Source: Cinnamomum chago
Taxonomy: Eukaryota > Streptophyta > Magnoliopsida > Laurales > Lauraceae
NCBI GenBank assembly: GCA_038049695.1
Contig: CP142451.1
Span: forward strand, 41,985,001 to 42,049,000
Direction of reading: 5' to 3'
DNA length: 64,000 nt
Notes under the pieces: generated by a model
Seen by the model: the letters and a program-made list of their open reading frames with translations, nothing else
Database searches by the model: none
Told to the model about the DNA's origin: nothing
Program-made: the position numbers and the translations under genes
Shown: positions 33,768 to 46,441 of the stretch, piece after piece
Position numbering within the stretch: position 1 is the stretch's first letter
How the letters are laid out: every line of letters begins with the position of its first letter

Positions 33768-36631
33768 TGTTAGACCCCGACCCAGACCTTTACGATTAGT
33801 GTGCGATTAGTATGTGTTTAGTCCTAAGTGGGTTTAGTTATTGTTGGATTAGAAGTGATTAGTTTTAGTCTTGGATATAGCTTTGGTAATTTTGAGAACG
33901 TTTAATATTAGTTAGACACACTCAGGATGGCCTGAGTGCACGTGTGAGCTTGGGAAGATCGTATCGATTTCCGTGTGATTGTGATTTTGATTTCATTTGA
34001 TTGATATTTCGACGTGTTACAACTTTCGTATTAAGCCCATTCATGTTTGAAGCCCAAAAACCCAAGTTCTGGCCCAAAGAGGGTAAAATTGTCTTTCTTG
34101 CACAAATCTGGACACAATTTTCGAGATCTCAAAACTATGTCAAAAATATACTTTTTGGAAACTAGATATTTCGACGATCGTTTTATCCTTCTTCGTCGAA
34201 GTCATCCGAGGCCCACAAGATCGTGTTTTAGCCATTTCAAGTTCAAGTCAAATGGGACCCATGAGTCATCACTTAAAACCCTTTCTTCCTCTCATTTCAC
34301 TCATTCCCCCAAATCTCTGCAATTTCTAAACCTAGGGCAAGGAGAGCTCTTTTCTCTTCATCTTCTTCATCTTGCATGTTTAGCTAGAGAGCTCCAAAAG
34401 GGATTCCAAAGTCATCATCTTCTTCGTCTTCTTACAAGCTTTCCCTTGATACCAATTTCTTGGAACTTCTTGTGGAGCAAGTCCTACATCTTCTTCATTT
34501 CTTCTTGTTTGGCCATTGTTAGGTAAGAGCTTCAAGCCATGGTTTCCATAAAGTCTTTTTAACTCCTTAAGATTTGTGTTTTTCAAGTGTTCAAACCCTT
34601 TTTGTTAAAATGGGTTCTTTGCTCCATTTTGAGTGAGTTTTGTGTGTTTTCTTTGGGTTTTGTAGTTCTTGATTAGCTTGGGTGAAGTGCTTGAGAAGAG
34701 TTTTAGCATTGGTCAAGGCAAGTGATCTTTATAGGCTTCATGTGCATTGTATTTGATTCTATTTTTTGTTTAGAAATTATGCATATGATTTGTCTACAAG
34801 TTTCATGTTTATGTTTTCTTATGATGTGGATGTGGATGATGATAAATGAACCCTTGGTGAGCATGAAGGCTCAAGGGATGATATGTGGTTGATGGATGAG
34901 AAGAAGGAGGAGAATGTAGTGAAAAATGTGCAAAGAAAAGGAGATTTCCGCACTCAGCGAGCCCAGGCAGCAGCCTGTTCGCTCGAGCGACCCCTGGGTT
35001 CGCTCGAGCGAACATGCCACTGTCTGCTCCGGAGCGAGGCAGTGAGCCGTTCGTTCGAACGCATTTTATTATTCGCTCGAGCCAACATTCGCTCGAGCGA
35101 ACTGTTGGTCCGCTCGAGCGGATGGGCCCAGTGGGCCCAACAGTGCGAACTTCAAATGGCCATAACTTTCTAACCGTACGTCCGTTTTTGGAGTTCCACA
35201 TACCGTTGGAAAGCTCTTGAAGTGTAGAATCCAATGGTATACTTATCTTAGTGACCAGAGATTGAAAAGTTGAGGTGGATATTTGAATCAAGGAAAACTA
35301 GTATTTGATTAGGAGTTTTTAGCTTGATATTGTGCATTCGAAGCCTGAGATATCTTTGAAATTCCGGGGCACCAATTCTCTTTTAAATTCCAACACTTGG
35401 GTTTCGTTTACACAAAGATCAACCAAAGGTCCTTACATGTGCTTGTTAGACTTTATATTCGTATTTTGGTTTTTGATACAATGAATATCAATGTGTACTC
35501 GTTTTGAAGTTTAAGTACAAGTTTGTTTTGAAGATTTGTTTCAAGGAAAAAGGGGACCACTTCATAAGCGTGTTATGCATATTAATTATGCCTTTTGCTA
35601 GTCGTGCTCGTCGTGTTTTGATAAGTGATTTCCCCCTTTTTATCTCGACGTGTTTTGATCGTGCTTCGCGTGTTTTGTGCATTCATGAACTAAGTGAACA
35701 CCACTGAGCTTGGACTGCCCTTTCAGTTTGATCCACTGTCTGGGGGTCCTTAAACATGTGGACTGTCTGCAGACTAGTCGTGTATTTATTACACATCGTG
35801 CGTGTCCGGTTCCGCGGCCGGAATTCCCGTCTTTGTGGGAAATCGTGTCGTGTTTATATTATGTATATCGTGCTTGTCGTGCGTGCTTGCTCTTTTCATT
35901 ATATAAATGATAGAGAAAGGATGGGCTCTTTGTGGATTGTAACTATTCATGATATATTATGTACTCATGCTAGTTTGTTTTGTATCTCAGTTTTTTGTTC
36001 GTATTCTTGAAAATGTATCTCAACTTTGATAGTACTTCATACCAAAGATTTGCTTACATGTTTTCTCTAAATGTTATTGTTCATGTTCATGCCTACATTG
36101 ATTACCTGCCAAACCGTCGTGTTTGACCCTTGTTTATTGGTGCCCAGGTGCAGGAGACGTTGCCTTTGAGGAGGAGCGTCAGGAGGAGGCTTGTGAGCCA
36201 ACTCCCGTGAGAGAGTGGCAGCCCGACGATGTCATTTAGATGTCGGTCTGGTTCTCGAGTGTCGTCACCTTTAGTCTTGGGGTTTCTTTTTGGCTATTTT
36301 GAGATTGTATTGACCCTTATTGGTCTCTTATGGGTTGTACTAAACTTAACTTGTTTTGTGTTAGTTCTATAACTTGAATATTAATGGGAATGCCATGTTA
36401 GCTTCTTTCTATGATACCATGCCTTGTGATCATTTGATATGGCACCCAAATGTTTTGTTGGGCTCATCTTGATGTGTTTTGCTACACGCTTCCGCATACT
36501 TGTACGTGTGAGCCAGATTCCACGTGTCTTTGGGAATCCTCACCGCGGGAACCTGTGGGAAAGCAATTAACAACACCGAATGCAATGTAGCAACACGTCG
36601 CGGGCCCGGGGTCCGTTCCGGGGTCGCGACA
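33768..36631 (+). repeat. A1 LTR L6 (type 1)
   Basis: Shared LTR between units 3 and 4. It carries the variant aaatgggaccc (about 34251-34260), shared only with L7; L1, L4 and L5 read ggggccc. Confidence 0.96.
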
Positions 36632-36762
36632 GGACTGGTATCAGAGCGAGACATGTTTCAGGCACTTAAAAGAAACTAGAAAGGTCTTAGGAACGTGGCG
36701 AGGATTCGTGAGTTCGATAGATTCGTTAGTATAGGACCTTAGAAACCCTTATGCCATGATTA

Positions 36763-39700
36763 TTGTGTACTAACACTTTGTTTTACAGTATCATTCCACC
36801 GTGGATTGTTTTAGAAAACCATAACATTCAGAGACAGGGGAATAAGAGGAAAACTCAGGCAGGGTTTATTTCAGTGTTGAAGGCAAGCAGATTAGTTCAG
36901 AGTGGGTGTCAGGCATTTATTGCGTTTATCACGGAGGATAAACAGTCCCAAGGGGTGGAGGATATCCCCATTGTGTGTGAATTTCCGGATGTTTTTCCAG
37001 AAGAAATCCCGGGTTTACCACCAATTAGGGAAGTTGAGTTCACAATTGAGCTTCTTCCAGGGACAGCTCCGATCTCGATTGCACCATATAGGATGGCTCC
37101 AGCAGAAATGGGTGAGCTAAAGCTCCAATTGCAAGATTTGTTGAGCAAAGGTTTTATTAGGCCAAGTGTTTCACCGTGGGGAGCACCGGTGTTGTTTGTG
37201 AAGAAGAAGGATGGAAGTTTGAGAATGTGCATAGACTATCGGAAGTTGAACCATGTGACCGTGAAGAACAAGTACCCTTTGCCAAGGATAGATGAATTGT
37301 TTGATCAATTGCAAGGAGCAGCCTATTTTTCTAAGATAGACTTGAGGTCAGGATACCATCAGTTGAGAGTTAGAGACTCAGATGTTCAGAAAACAGCCTT
37401 TAGAACAAGATATGGGCACTATGAGTTCTTAGTGATGCCCTTTGGTTTGACAAATGCACCAGCAGTCTTTATGGCTTTGATGAACAAGGTCTTTGCACCA
37501 TATTTGGATCATTCCACGGTAGTATTTATTGATGATGTCCTTGTGTATTCCAAGAGTAAGAAGGAGCATGAAGAACATTTGAGGACAGCGTTGCAGCTCT
37601 TGAGGGACAACCAGTTATATGCAAAACTCAGTAAGTGTGATTTCTGGTTAGAACAAGTCGCTTTTCTAGGCCACATCATCTCCAGAGAAGGTTTAGCGGT
37701 TGATCCAGCCAAGATAGAGGCAGTTGTTAGTTGGGCGAGGCCAAGCAGTGTGACAGAGATTAGAAGCTTTTTGGGATTAGCAGGATATTACAGAAGATTT
37801 GTCCAAGGTTTTTCATCCATTGCAGCCCCGTTGACAAAATTGACTAGGAAGAATGTCCCATTTGTTTGGACCGATCAGTGTGAAACCAGTTTTCAGGAGT
37901 TGAAAGGAAGGTTAACCACAGCTCCAATCCTTACATTACCTTCGGGCAACGGTGGATTTATTGTTTATACAGATGCTTCGAATGTGGGATTAGGTTGTGT
38001 GTTGATGCAAGAGGGCAAGGTGATTGCTTATGGCTCGAGACAGTTGAAGGACCACGAGAAGAATTATGCGACTCACGACTTGGAGTTGGCAGCAGTTGTT
38101 TTCGCATTGAAGATGTGGAGACACTATCTCTATGGAGAGAAATTCGAGGTCCATTCAGATCACAGAAGTTTACAATATTTGTTCTCACAGAAGGATTTGA
38201 ACATGAGGCAGAGAAGGTGGATGGAGTATATCAAAGATTATGACTTTCCAATTAAGTACCATCCAGGCAAGGTGAATGTTGTAGCTGATGCATTGAGTAG
38301 GAAATCAGTGGCTATGGCCAATTTGAGAGGAATGGGTGTCTTACAGCAGTTTGAGGAGTTGGGTGTAGAGGTACAAACCCTGAGATTGGGTGCGATGTTA
38401 GCGAATATGACTGTGTCAGAACCTACCTTCATCCAGAAGATCAAGGAAAATCAGTTGCAAGACCCAGACTTGGCCAAGATAGTAGAAGTTATTGCAGAGC
38501 GTCCAGACTTCAAGATGGTGAATGGAATATTGTATTTTCGTGACCGGTTGTGTGTGCCAAATGTGGATGATTTGAAGGATGAGATAATGAATGAAGCTCA
38601 CAGCACGAGATATTCTATGCATCCGGGTAGCACGAAGATGTACCACAATTTGAAGAATCGGTTTTGGTGGAATAACATGAAGAGAGAGATAGCAGCTTTT
38701 GTGTCTCGTTGTCTAACTTGTCAGTTGATCAAGGCAGAGCATCAGAAGCCTCCAGGTTTGTTACAGCCTTTGGAAATTCCGGAGTGGAAATTGGAGCACA
38801 TTACCATGGATTTCGTCTCCGGTTTGCCTAATACCAAGAAGGGGAATAATGCAATTTGGATTATTGTAGATCGTCTGACAAAGTCTGCTCACTTCATTCC
38901 GATGAAGACCGGGAATATGATGCACATGGCACCACTTGCGAAGTTATTTGTTGATGAGATTGTTAGTAAGCATGGTCAGCCTGTCTCCATTACTTCAGAC
39001 AGAGACAGTAGGTTTGTTTCAAAGTTTTGGAAAACTCTTCATGAGTCGATGGGTACCAAGCTCCAGTTCAGCACAGCTTATCATCCTCAGACCGATGGTC
39101 AGTCGGAAAGGACGATACAGACTCTCGAAGACATGTTGCGTGCTTGTGTATTGGATTTCAAGATTCAGTGGGATGAGTGCTTACCTCTTTGTGAATTTGC
39201 CTATAACAATAGTTACCACTCTTGCATCGGTATGGCACCTTTCGAGGCACTCTATGGTAGAAGATGCAGAACTCCGGTTTGCTGGGAAGAAGTCGGTGAA
39301 CGTAGTTTCCATGGACCGACGATAGTTGGAGAGACAAGTGACAAAGTCAAGTTGATTCAGGAAAGGTTGAAGATCGCCCGAAGTAGGCAGAAGAGTTATG
39401 CAGATACTCGCCGAAGAGAATTGCAGTTTCAGGTGGGTGACAAGGTGTTTTTGAAAGTCTCACCAACTAGGGGAACTTTGAGGTTTGGACAGAAGGGCAG
39501 ATTGTCTAGAAGATTTATTGGTCCGTATGAGATTTTGAGCAAGATTGGAGATGTAGCTTATAGACTTGCGTTACCGCCGGAATTCTCCGGGGTACACAAT
39601 GTTTTTCACGTTTCGATGCTCAAGAAGTATGTCTCTAGTCCTGCACACATTCTACAGCATGAGCCTTTAGAGATTCGGGAGGATGCCTCGTATGTGGAAA

Positions 39701-39864
39701 GACCGATCAAGATCATTGATACCAAAGAGCAAGAATTGAGAAACCGAACTATTCATTGGGTCAAGGTACTTTGGGAAAATCACGAGCCAGAGGAAGCCAC
39801 CTGGGTATTGAGAGAGCAAGTGCAAAGGAAGTATCCACAGCTTTTACCAGAGGTAATTGTTTGA
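36763..39864 (+). CDS. pol: A1 unit 4 pol
   Basis: As units 2 and 3, except for a Trp-to-Leu change just before the first integrase Asp (TTG 38791-38793; [11 protein letters not shown] instead of [11 protein letters not shown]). The Trp is kept in A2, B and the other A1 units, so this copy may have a weakened integrase. Gag and protease are absent. Confidence 0.93.
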   Translation: MCTNTLFYSIIPPWIVLENHNIQRQGNKRKTQAGFISVLKASRLVQSGCQAFIAFITEDKQSQGVEDIPIVCEFPDVFPEEIPGLPPIREVEFTIELLPGTAPISIAPYRMAPAEMGELKLQLQDLLSKGFIRPSVSPWGAPVLFVKKKDGSLRMCIDYRKLNHVTVKNKYPLPRIDELFDQLQGAAYFSKIDLRSGYHQLRVRDSDVQKTAFRTRYGHYEFLVMPFGLTNAPAVFMALMNKVFAPYLDHSTVVFIDDVLVYSKSKKEHEEHLRTALQLLRDNQLYAKLSKCDFWLEQVAFLGHIISREGLAVDPAKIEAVVSWARPSSVTEIRSFLGLAGYYRRFVQGFSSIAAPLTKLTRKNVPFVWTDQCETSFQELKGRLTTAPILTLPSGNGGFIVYTDASNVGLGCVLMQEGKVIAYGSRQLKDHEKNYATHDLELAAVVFALKMWRHYLYGEKFEVHSDHRSLQYLFSQKDLNMRQRRWMEYIKDYDFPIKYHPGKVNVVADALSRKSVAMANLRGMGVLQQFEELGVEVQTLRLGAMLANMTVSEPTFIQKIKENQLQDPDLAKIVEVIAERPDFKMVNGILYFRDRLCVPNVDDLKDEIMNEAHSTRYSMHPGSTKMYHNLKNRFWWNNMKREIAAFVSRCLTCQLIKAEHQKPPGLLQPLEIPEWKLEHITMDFVSGLPNTKKGNNAIWIIVDRLTKSAHFIPMKTGNMMHMAPLAKLFVDEIVSKHGQPVSITSDRDSRFVSKFWKTLHESMGTKLQFSTAYHPQTDGQSERTIQTLEDMLRACVLDFKIQWDECLPLCEFAYNNSYHSCIGMAPFEALYGRRCRTPVCWEEVGERSFHGPTIVGETSDKVKLIQERLKIARSRQKSYADTRRRELQFQVGDKVFLKVSPTRGTLRFGQKGRLSRRFIGPYEILSKIGDVAYRLALPPEFSGVHNVFHVSMLKKYVSSPAHILQHEPLEIREDASYVERPIKIIDTKEQELRNRTIHWVKVLWENHEPEEATWVLREQVQRKYPQLLPEVIV

Positions 39865-39901
39865 TTTATTTGGTGGACCAAATATCCTAAGGGGTGGAGG
39901 A

Positions 39902-42765
39902 TGTTAGACCCCGACCCAGACCTTTACGATTAGTGTGCGATTAGTATGTGTTTAGTCCTAAGTGGGTTTAGTTATTGTTGGATTAGAAGTGATTAGTTTT
40001 AGTCTTGGATATAGCTTTGGTAATTTTGAGAACGTTTAATATTAGTTAGACACACTCAGGATGGCCTGAGTGCACGTGTGAGCTTGGGAAGATCGTATCG
40101 ATTTCCGTGTGATTGTGATTTTGATTTCATTTGATTGATATTTCGACGTGTTACAACTTTCGTATTAAGCCCATTCATGTTTGAAGCCCAAAAACCCAAG
40201 TTCTGGCCCAAAGAGGGTAAAATTGTCTTTCTTGCACAAATCTGGACACAATTTTCGAGATCTCAAAACTATGTCAAAAATATACTTTTTGGAAACTAGA
40301 TATTTCGACGATCGTTTTATCCTTCTTCGTCGAAGTCATCCGAGGCCCACAAGATCGTGTTTTAGCCATTTCAAGTTCAAGTCAAATGGGACCCATGAGT
40401 CATCACTTAAAACCCTTTCTTCCTCTCATTTCACTCATTCCCCCAAATCTCTGCAATTTCTAAACCTAGGGCAAGGAGAGCTCTTTTCTCTTCATCTTCT
40501 TCATCTTGCATGTTTAGCTAGAGAGCTCCAAAAGGGATTCCAAAGTCATCATCTTCTTCGTCTTCTTACAAGCTTTCCCTTGATACCAATTTCTTGGAAC
40601 TTCTTGTGGAGCAAGTCCTACATCTTCTTCATTTCTTCTTGTTTGGCCATTGTTAGGTAAGAGCTTCAAGCCATGGTTTCCATAAAGTCTTTTTAACTCC
40701 TTAAGATTTGTGTTTTTCAAGTGTTCAAACCCTTTTTGTTAAAATGGGTTCTTTGCTCCATTTTGAGTGAGTTTTGTGTGTTTTCTTTGGGTTTTGTAGT
40801 TCTTGATTAGCTTGGGTGAAGTGCTTGAGAAGAGTTTTAGCATTGGTCAAGGCAAGTGATCTTTATAGGCTTCATGTGCATTGTATTTGATTCTATTTTT
40901 TGTTTAGAAATTATGCATATGATTTGTCTACAAGTTTCATGTTTATGTTTTCTTATGATGTGGATGTGGATGATGATAAATGAACCCTTGGTGAGCATGA
41001 AGGCTCAAGGGATGATATGTGGTTGATGGATGAGAAGAAGGAGGAGAATGTAGTGAAAAATGTGCAAAGAAAAGGAGATTTCCGCACTCAGCGAGCCCAG
41101 GCAGCAGCCTGTTCGCTCGAGCGACCCCTGGGTTCGCTCGAGCGAACATGCCACTGTCTGCTCCGGAGCGAGGCAGTGAGCCGTTCGTTCGAACGCATTT
41201 TATTATTCGCTCGAGCCAACATTCGCTCGAGCGAACTGTTGGTCCGCTCGAGCGGATGGGCCCAGTGGGCCCAACAGTGCGAACTTCAAATGGCCATAAC
41301 TTTCTAACCGTACGTCCGTTTTTGGAGTTCCACATACCGTTGGAAAGCTCTTGAAGTGTAGAATCCAATGGTATACTTATCTTAGTGACCAGAGATTGAA
41401 AAGTTGAGGTGGATATTTGAATCAAGGAAAACTAGTATTTGATTAGGAGTTTTTAGCTTGATATTGTGCATTCGAAGCCTGAGATATCTTTGAAATTCCG
41501 GGGCACCAATTCTCTTTTAAATTCCAACACTTGGGTTTCGTTTACACAAAGATCAACCAAAGGTCCTTACATGTGCTTGTTAGACTTTATATTCGTATTT
41601 TGGTTTTTGATACAATGAATATCAATGTGTACTCGTTTTGAAGTTTAAGTACAAGTTTGTTTTGAAGATTTGTTTCAAGGAAAAAGGGGACCACTTCATA
41701 AGCGTGTTATGCATATTAATTATGCCTTTTGCTAGTCGTGCTCGTCGTGTTTTGATAAGTGATTTCCCCCTTTTTATCTCGACGTGTTTTGATCGTGCTT
41801 CGCGTGTTTTGTGCATTCATGAACTAAGTGAACACCACTGAGCTTGGACTGCCCTTTCAGTTTGATCCACTGTCTGGGGGTCCTTAAACATGTGGACTGT
41901 CTGCAGACTAGTCGTGTATTTATTACACATCGTGCGTGTCCGGTTCCGCGGCCGGAATTCCCGTCTTTGTGGGAAATCGTGTCGTGTTTATATTATGTAT
42001 ATCGTGCTTGTCGTGCGTGCTTGCTCTTTTCATTATATAAATGATAGAGAAAGGATGGGCTCTTTGTGGATTGTAACTATTCATGATATATTATGTACTC
42101 ATGCTAGTTTGTTTTGTATCTCAGTTTTTTGTTCGTATTCTTGAAAATGTATCTCAACTTTGATAGTACTTCATACCAAAGATTTGCTTACATGTTTTCT
42201 CTAAATGTTATTGTTCATGTTCATGCCTACATTGATTACCTGCCAAACCGTCGTGTTTGACCCTTGTTTATTGGTGCCCAGGTGCAGGAGACGTTGCCTT
42301 TGAGGAGGAGCGTCAGGAGGAGGCTTGTGAGCCAACTCCCGTGAGAGAGTGGCAGCCCGACGATGTCATTTAGATGTCGGTCTGGTTCTCGAGTGTCGTC
42401 ACCTTTAGTCTTGGGGTTTCTTTTTGGCTATTTTGAGATTGTATTGACCCTTATTGGTCTCTTATGGGTTGTACTAAACTTAACTTGTTTTGTGTTAGTT
42501 CTATAACTTGAATATTAATGGGAATGCCATGTTAGCTTCTTTCTATGATACCATGCCTTGTGATCATTTGATATGGCACCCAAATGTTTTGTTGGGCTCA
42601 TCTTGATGTGTTTTGCTACACGCTTCCGCATACTTGTACGTGTGAGCCAGATTCCACGTGTCTTTGGGAATCCTCACCGCGGGAACCTGTGGGAAAGCAA
42701 TTAACAACACCGAATGCAATGTAGCAACACGTCGCGGGCCCGGGGTCCGTTCCGGGGTCGCGACA
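39902..42765 (+). repeat. A1 LTR L7 (type 1), right end of the composite
   Basis: Ends gtcgcgaca at 42765, directly followed by gttat (42766-42770) and then B LTR sequence taacctaatgaag. The same join is uninterrupted in the B 3' LTR at 50066-50080. Confidence 0.97.
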
Positions 42766-44353
42766 GTTATTAACCTAATGAAGTAGATTATGATATTTAT
42801 GGCTTGATTAGGTGGGTTATTAAGATTAGTATGGACTTGTTATTTCCATGAGTTGGTTGCATATCAGGTTCATATCAAAAAAGGAATGGATTTGGATCCC
42901 TTCACTGCAGAAACAGAACCTGTAGTTCTGTTCCCACAGTTCACGCGGTCAACCGACCACATGGCGTGGTCGACCGAGCACACAGGAGAACCTGACCAAA
43001 ACATTGTTCCCTCCTTTGTTGCTTACAACTGCTAGTCGACCGAGCCTTGGCTGGGTCGACCGGGTACACAGGGAGGAGGTCGACCTGATTTTCTTAGGTT
43101 GACTGGGCTTGCTGTGTATAGGGTCGACCGAGCCTTGGCTAGGTCGACCGGGACAACTGAGAAGTTGTGAGAACTTTCAGATTGAACTCTGAATCTTCTG
43201 AATTAAAAGTTTAATCATAGAGACTAATGTTAGTGATATTTAAACCTTCATAAGTGTTAGCTAAGGTTATCCTAATGCACAAATTAATTAAGTAATGTCA
43301 TCTACAGTAATACTTGCATTGATAACAAACGTTTCACTCAATTGTTTGGTTTAGATAATTATTTTAGAATTGGAATAGGATTGACTAGAATCGTTGATGA
43401 GTCAGACACTACATAGTGGTTTCCTAAATTCAGTATGAAATTGAATTGAAGGAATTAATGAGTGGACAGTTATAAAAATAACAATGTAACGAACAATCCT
43501 ACTTCAATAGATGGATTTGGGGGCGTTCCGGAGCTCCGTGGTGATACCAGTGATCTCTGATCCAGACATTGGGAGATCCCACCTTATTGGACCGAAAGGT
43601 CATAGACTGAAAAGTCATATATTGGACTGACGACTCCTATTGATAAGTCCTTAATAAATGCTTAATGGAGAACGAATATGAAATGTTCCCTTTGGGAAGA
43701 ATCGAATTGAAGCCAATACTATGGTAGTTGCCAACGTAACTGTCATTGTTGCTTGTGTTTGCTATTACACAAGAGACTGTATAGCATTGATTGTTTAGAA
43801 TTGTTAAATCAATGAATTGTCGAACATGTCATAGATCTGCATATATATATTGTGGAACCGTCGTGTTCACGGTATTACTGATAATATCACAAGCCCAGTT
43901 GCCCGTGCCGATCCCGCAGAGACCGTACCGCCAACGGAAGAAGCTCATCCAATACCTCCAGGAGGTTTAATCGAATGGACTTGATCTGAGAGCGGATACA
44001 TTGGAACATTTTGGAAACTTTTTAGAAATGTTTTTATATATTCATTTTGGGAATTGTAAATGATGTCCCCTGCATTGTATTTTGAATATGCAGTGGTTGA
44101 CTTAATTAGGAATGAAATCTTGTATATTGAACTTTACTTTTCATGTAAAGGACTTGCTAGTTTTTAAATAGTTGTCAATGTATATTTATATGTATATTTC
44201 CACACCATTGTACATTGACAGGTACATATACAAGATCCCTTGTGGACTTCGTCTTAGCTTCGGTTACTTTGGAGTCTACAGGAGTAAGTATGATTGCCAT
44301 CGCGACCCGGGGTTTAGCCTTAATGACTCTGATCTCGGGCTTGGGGCGTGACA
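42766..44353 (+). repeat. Element B 5' LTR, right part
   Basis: Resumes the B LTR after the A composite (target copy 42766-42770) and ends gtgaca at 44353. It contains a GTCGAC palindrome cluster (42945-43152). Near 43895-43990 it has a 'gcccag' followed by an acidic/Pro-rich readable stretch, analogous to the conserved block in the A LTRs. Confidence 0.95.
42945..43152. repeat. GGTCGACC palindrome cluster of the B LTR
   Basis: ggtcgaccg or near variants lie at about 42945, 42967, 43034, 43053, 43078, 43121 and 43141. The phrase cgaccgagccttggct occurs twice. The same cluster is in the 3' LTR at about 50245-50465, with several C-to-T type differences. Confidence 0.88.
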
Positions 44354-44364
44354 TACTTATTGTA

Positions 44365-44377
44365 TGGTATCAGAGCC
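44365..44377 (+). other. Element B primer-binding site
   Basis: TGGTATCAGAGCC (initiator tRNA-Met type), 11 bases after the LTR end. Confidence 0.93.
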
Positions 44378-44558
44378 TAGTTGCAAGACTAAGTTAAGAG
44401 AATTAAAAAGACTTAGTGAGACTAGCAAGGAAGTGAGGACTGTTGCGTTTTGAACAAATCCAACTATGGATTTGTGTTACCGCTTTCACTAAGTATGATA
44501 TAATATAACTGTGATGGAAGTCTATAGAGGTAATTTGACCTTCTGTATTGTGTACAGT

Positions 44559-46441
44559 ATGGCATCAGGATCGGGATCTGGACATGATGACTTCGTAGAG
44601 GTTATTCCACCTTTCCCTCCTCCATATGATGCTGATGCTCGATTTGCTGCAATTCTGGAACAGTTAGCTAGAAGCAATGAGCAAATTGTGAAGAGCCATG
44701 AAGCGCAAATGGGTATGCAAGCCCAAATGGCTTCTATGTTGCAAGTGTAGAGCCAATTACAAGCTCAGATACAGGCTCCGCCAGTAATACCAGTCCAACA
44801 ACAGCACCATGTTGAGACACAAGTGGTATTACAGCATAAAGATAAGGACCCTCATGTCATCTTTGAGCGGTTCCATAAGAGAGGAGCCACCGAGTTCCAT
44901 GGAGATGAAGATGAGATGAAGGCAGATGAGTGGTTGGAACACATTGACGATGTGTTTGAAACAGTTGTCTACACTCACAAGCAGAGAGTGTTGCTCATCT
45001 CTACCATGTTTAGAGGGGCAGCAAAGGTTTGGTGGAAGAGTGTTAGGGATGCCTTCAAGGTAATGCCAGCAGAAGGTATTTGGGAAACTTTCAAGCAACA
45101 ATTTCAAAGGAAGTTCATTACAGAGCATGTACAGCAGCAGAAGGAATCCGAATTCTTGAACTTGAAGCAAGGTCAACTGACCGTGGCTATCTATGTTCAT
45201 ACCTTTCTGCAGTTATCCAAGTATGCTATCGAATTGATAGATACTGAAGCAAAGAAGGTTAAGAGATTCCTCTTAGGATTGAATCCAGAGAATAAGACTG
45301 TCGTATTGGCTGGGCAAAAGCCTACGACGTTTGATGATGCCGTTGATAGGGCATATACAGCGGAGGAAATCCAGAGGGAAAAAGAAGCAGAAAAAGAAGC
45401 AGAGGCTGTGAACACTAAGAGAAGTGGTGATTCATGGTTTAAGAAAGGAGGACAGTCCAGGCACAAGAGGCAGAAACAGAGATTCATTCCTAGGACTAAG
45501 TTATGCTGGAGGACTACTGGAGCTTGCTTAGTCTGTGGTTCCTTGGAACACAGAATAGCACACTGTCCAAGAGCTAGGAGAGATGACAGAGCTCCGTATC
45601 AGCATTCTGCTCAGGGTCAAGCAGCACTTCCTGCTCCTCAGCAACGATTAGCCTTGCCAGCTCCTCCTAGGCAACAACAATAACAACAGCAGCCTCAACG
45701 TCAGGGTTAGCAGCGTCCATGGCAGAGACAACAGCCTAGACAGCAGCAGCAGCTCAACAGACCACAGATGGCTGGGATGGCTTGTGCCGTCAACAGAGAA
45801 CAGGCTGATGTTGCAGCCATTATTGTTGAAGGTACAATCCTTGTAGACAATAGACCCGCTATTGCATTATTTGATCTTGGTTCTACGCATTCATTTGTAG
45901 CACTTGCATTTGCTTGTGATATGCAAAATCGGATAATGCATTTAGCGTATGATTTTACTGTGTCTACTCCTTTAGGGAGAAAGGTAGTATGTGAACTGTA
46001 TATCCCTCAATGCACTATTAGAATTGGAGAGGTGTTATGCCAGCTGATCTGGTTGTGCTAGCAATGAATGATTTTGATGTGATCTTTGGCATGGATTGGC
46101 TTGCTAAGTACAAGGCTTGTTTAGACTGTTTCCGCAAAATCATCACCTTTAGGGTTGATGAAGCCAATGCCAGTGTATTCTTTGAGGGAGTCCGGAAGAA
46201 GTATGACACCATGCTTGTTTCAGCACTTAAGGCTAAACGAATGATGCGTAGTGGTTGTGAAGGCTACATTGCATTTATTTCAGAGAAGAAGCCTGTACAG
46301 GAGTTACGAAATATTCCTGTAGTCTGTGAATTTCCAGACGTGTTCCCAGATGAGGTGCCAGGTCTACCTCCAGCTAGGGAAGTGGACTTTACTATCGAAC
46401 TTATGCCCGGCACAGCACCGATATCCAAGGCACCGTATTGA
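44559..46441 (+). pseudogene. gag-pro: Element B gag-protease, broken
   Basis: ATG 44559 (MASGSGSGHDD) directly follows a tgtacag acceptor-like site. The capsid domain has FHGDEDEMKADEWLEHI and AAKVWWKSV, with a single zinc knuckle CLVCGSLEHRIAHC (CX2CX4HX4C) at about 45533-45575. The protease shows LFDLGSTHSF (Asp at 45873) and FGMDWLAKY. In-frame stops are TAG 44748, TAA 45681, TAG 45708 and TGA 46439. A one-base indel near 46030 moves the protease into the next frame. Each stop can be explained by one C-to-T change of CAG, CAA or CGA. It is homologous to A2 gag, so both belong to the same clade. Confidence 0.93.

Larger units (their letters stand above)
5806..42765 (+). mobile_element. A composite: seven LTRs and five internal regions inserted as one block
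   Basis: The block has a single outer target duplication, gttat (5801-5805 and 42766-42770), and spans 36,960 bp. Order: L1, pol fragment, [L2, gag-pro-pol, L3 truncated], copy of the B-LTR tail, L4, pol, L5, pol, L6, pol, L7. L4 to L7 repeat with an exact 6,134-bp period. All parts are on the plus strand. The LTRs of the array differ at only a handful of bases, so the last amplification is recent. Confidence 0.95.

Noticed and set aside
5806-42765. Whole array as an assembly collapse or duplication error
   Set aside because: Not excluded, but the shared outer target duplication, the microhomology junction and variants that separate units argue for a real structure; kept as a finding with a long-read test.
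42945-43152. CRISPR-like array of GTCGAC repeats
   Set aside because: Repeats are short palindromes with irregular spacing in a plant LTR; no spacers or cas genes.
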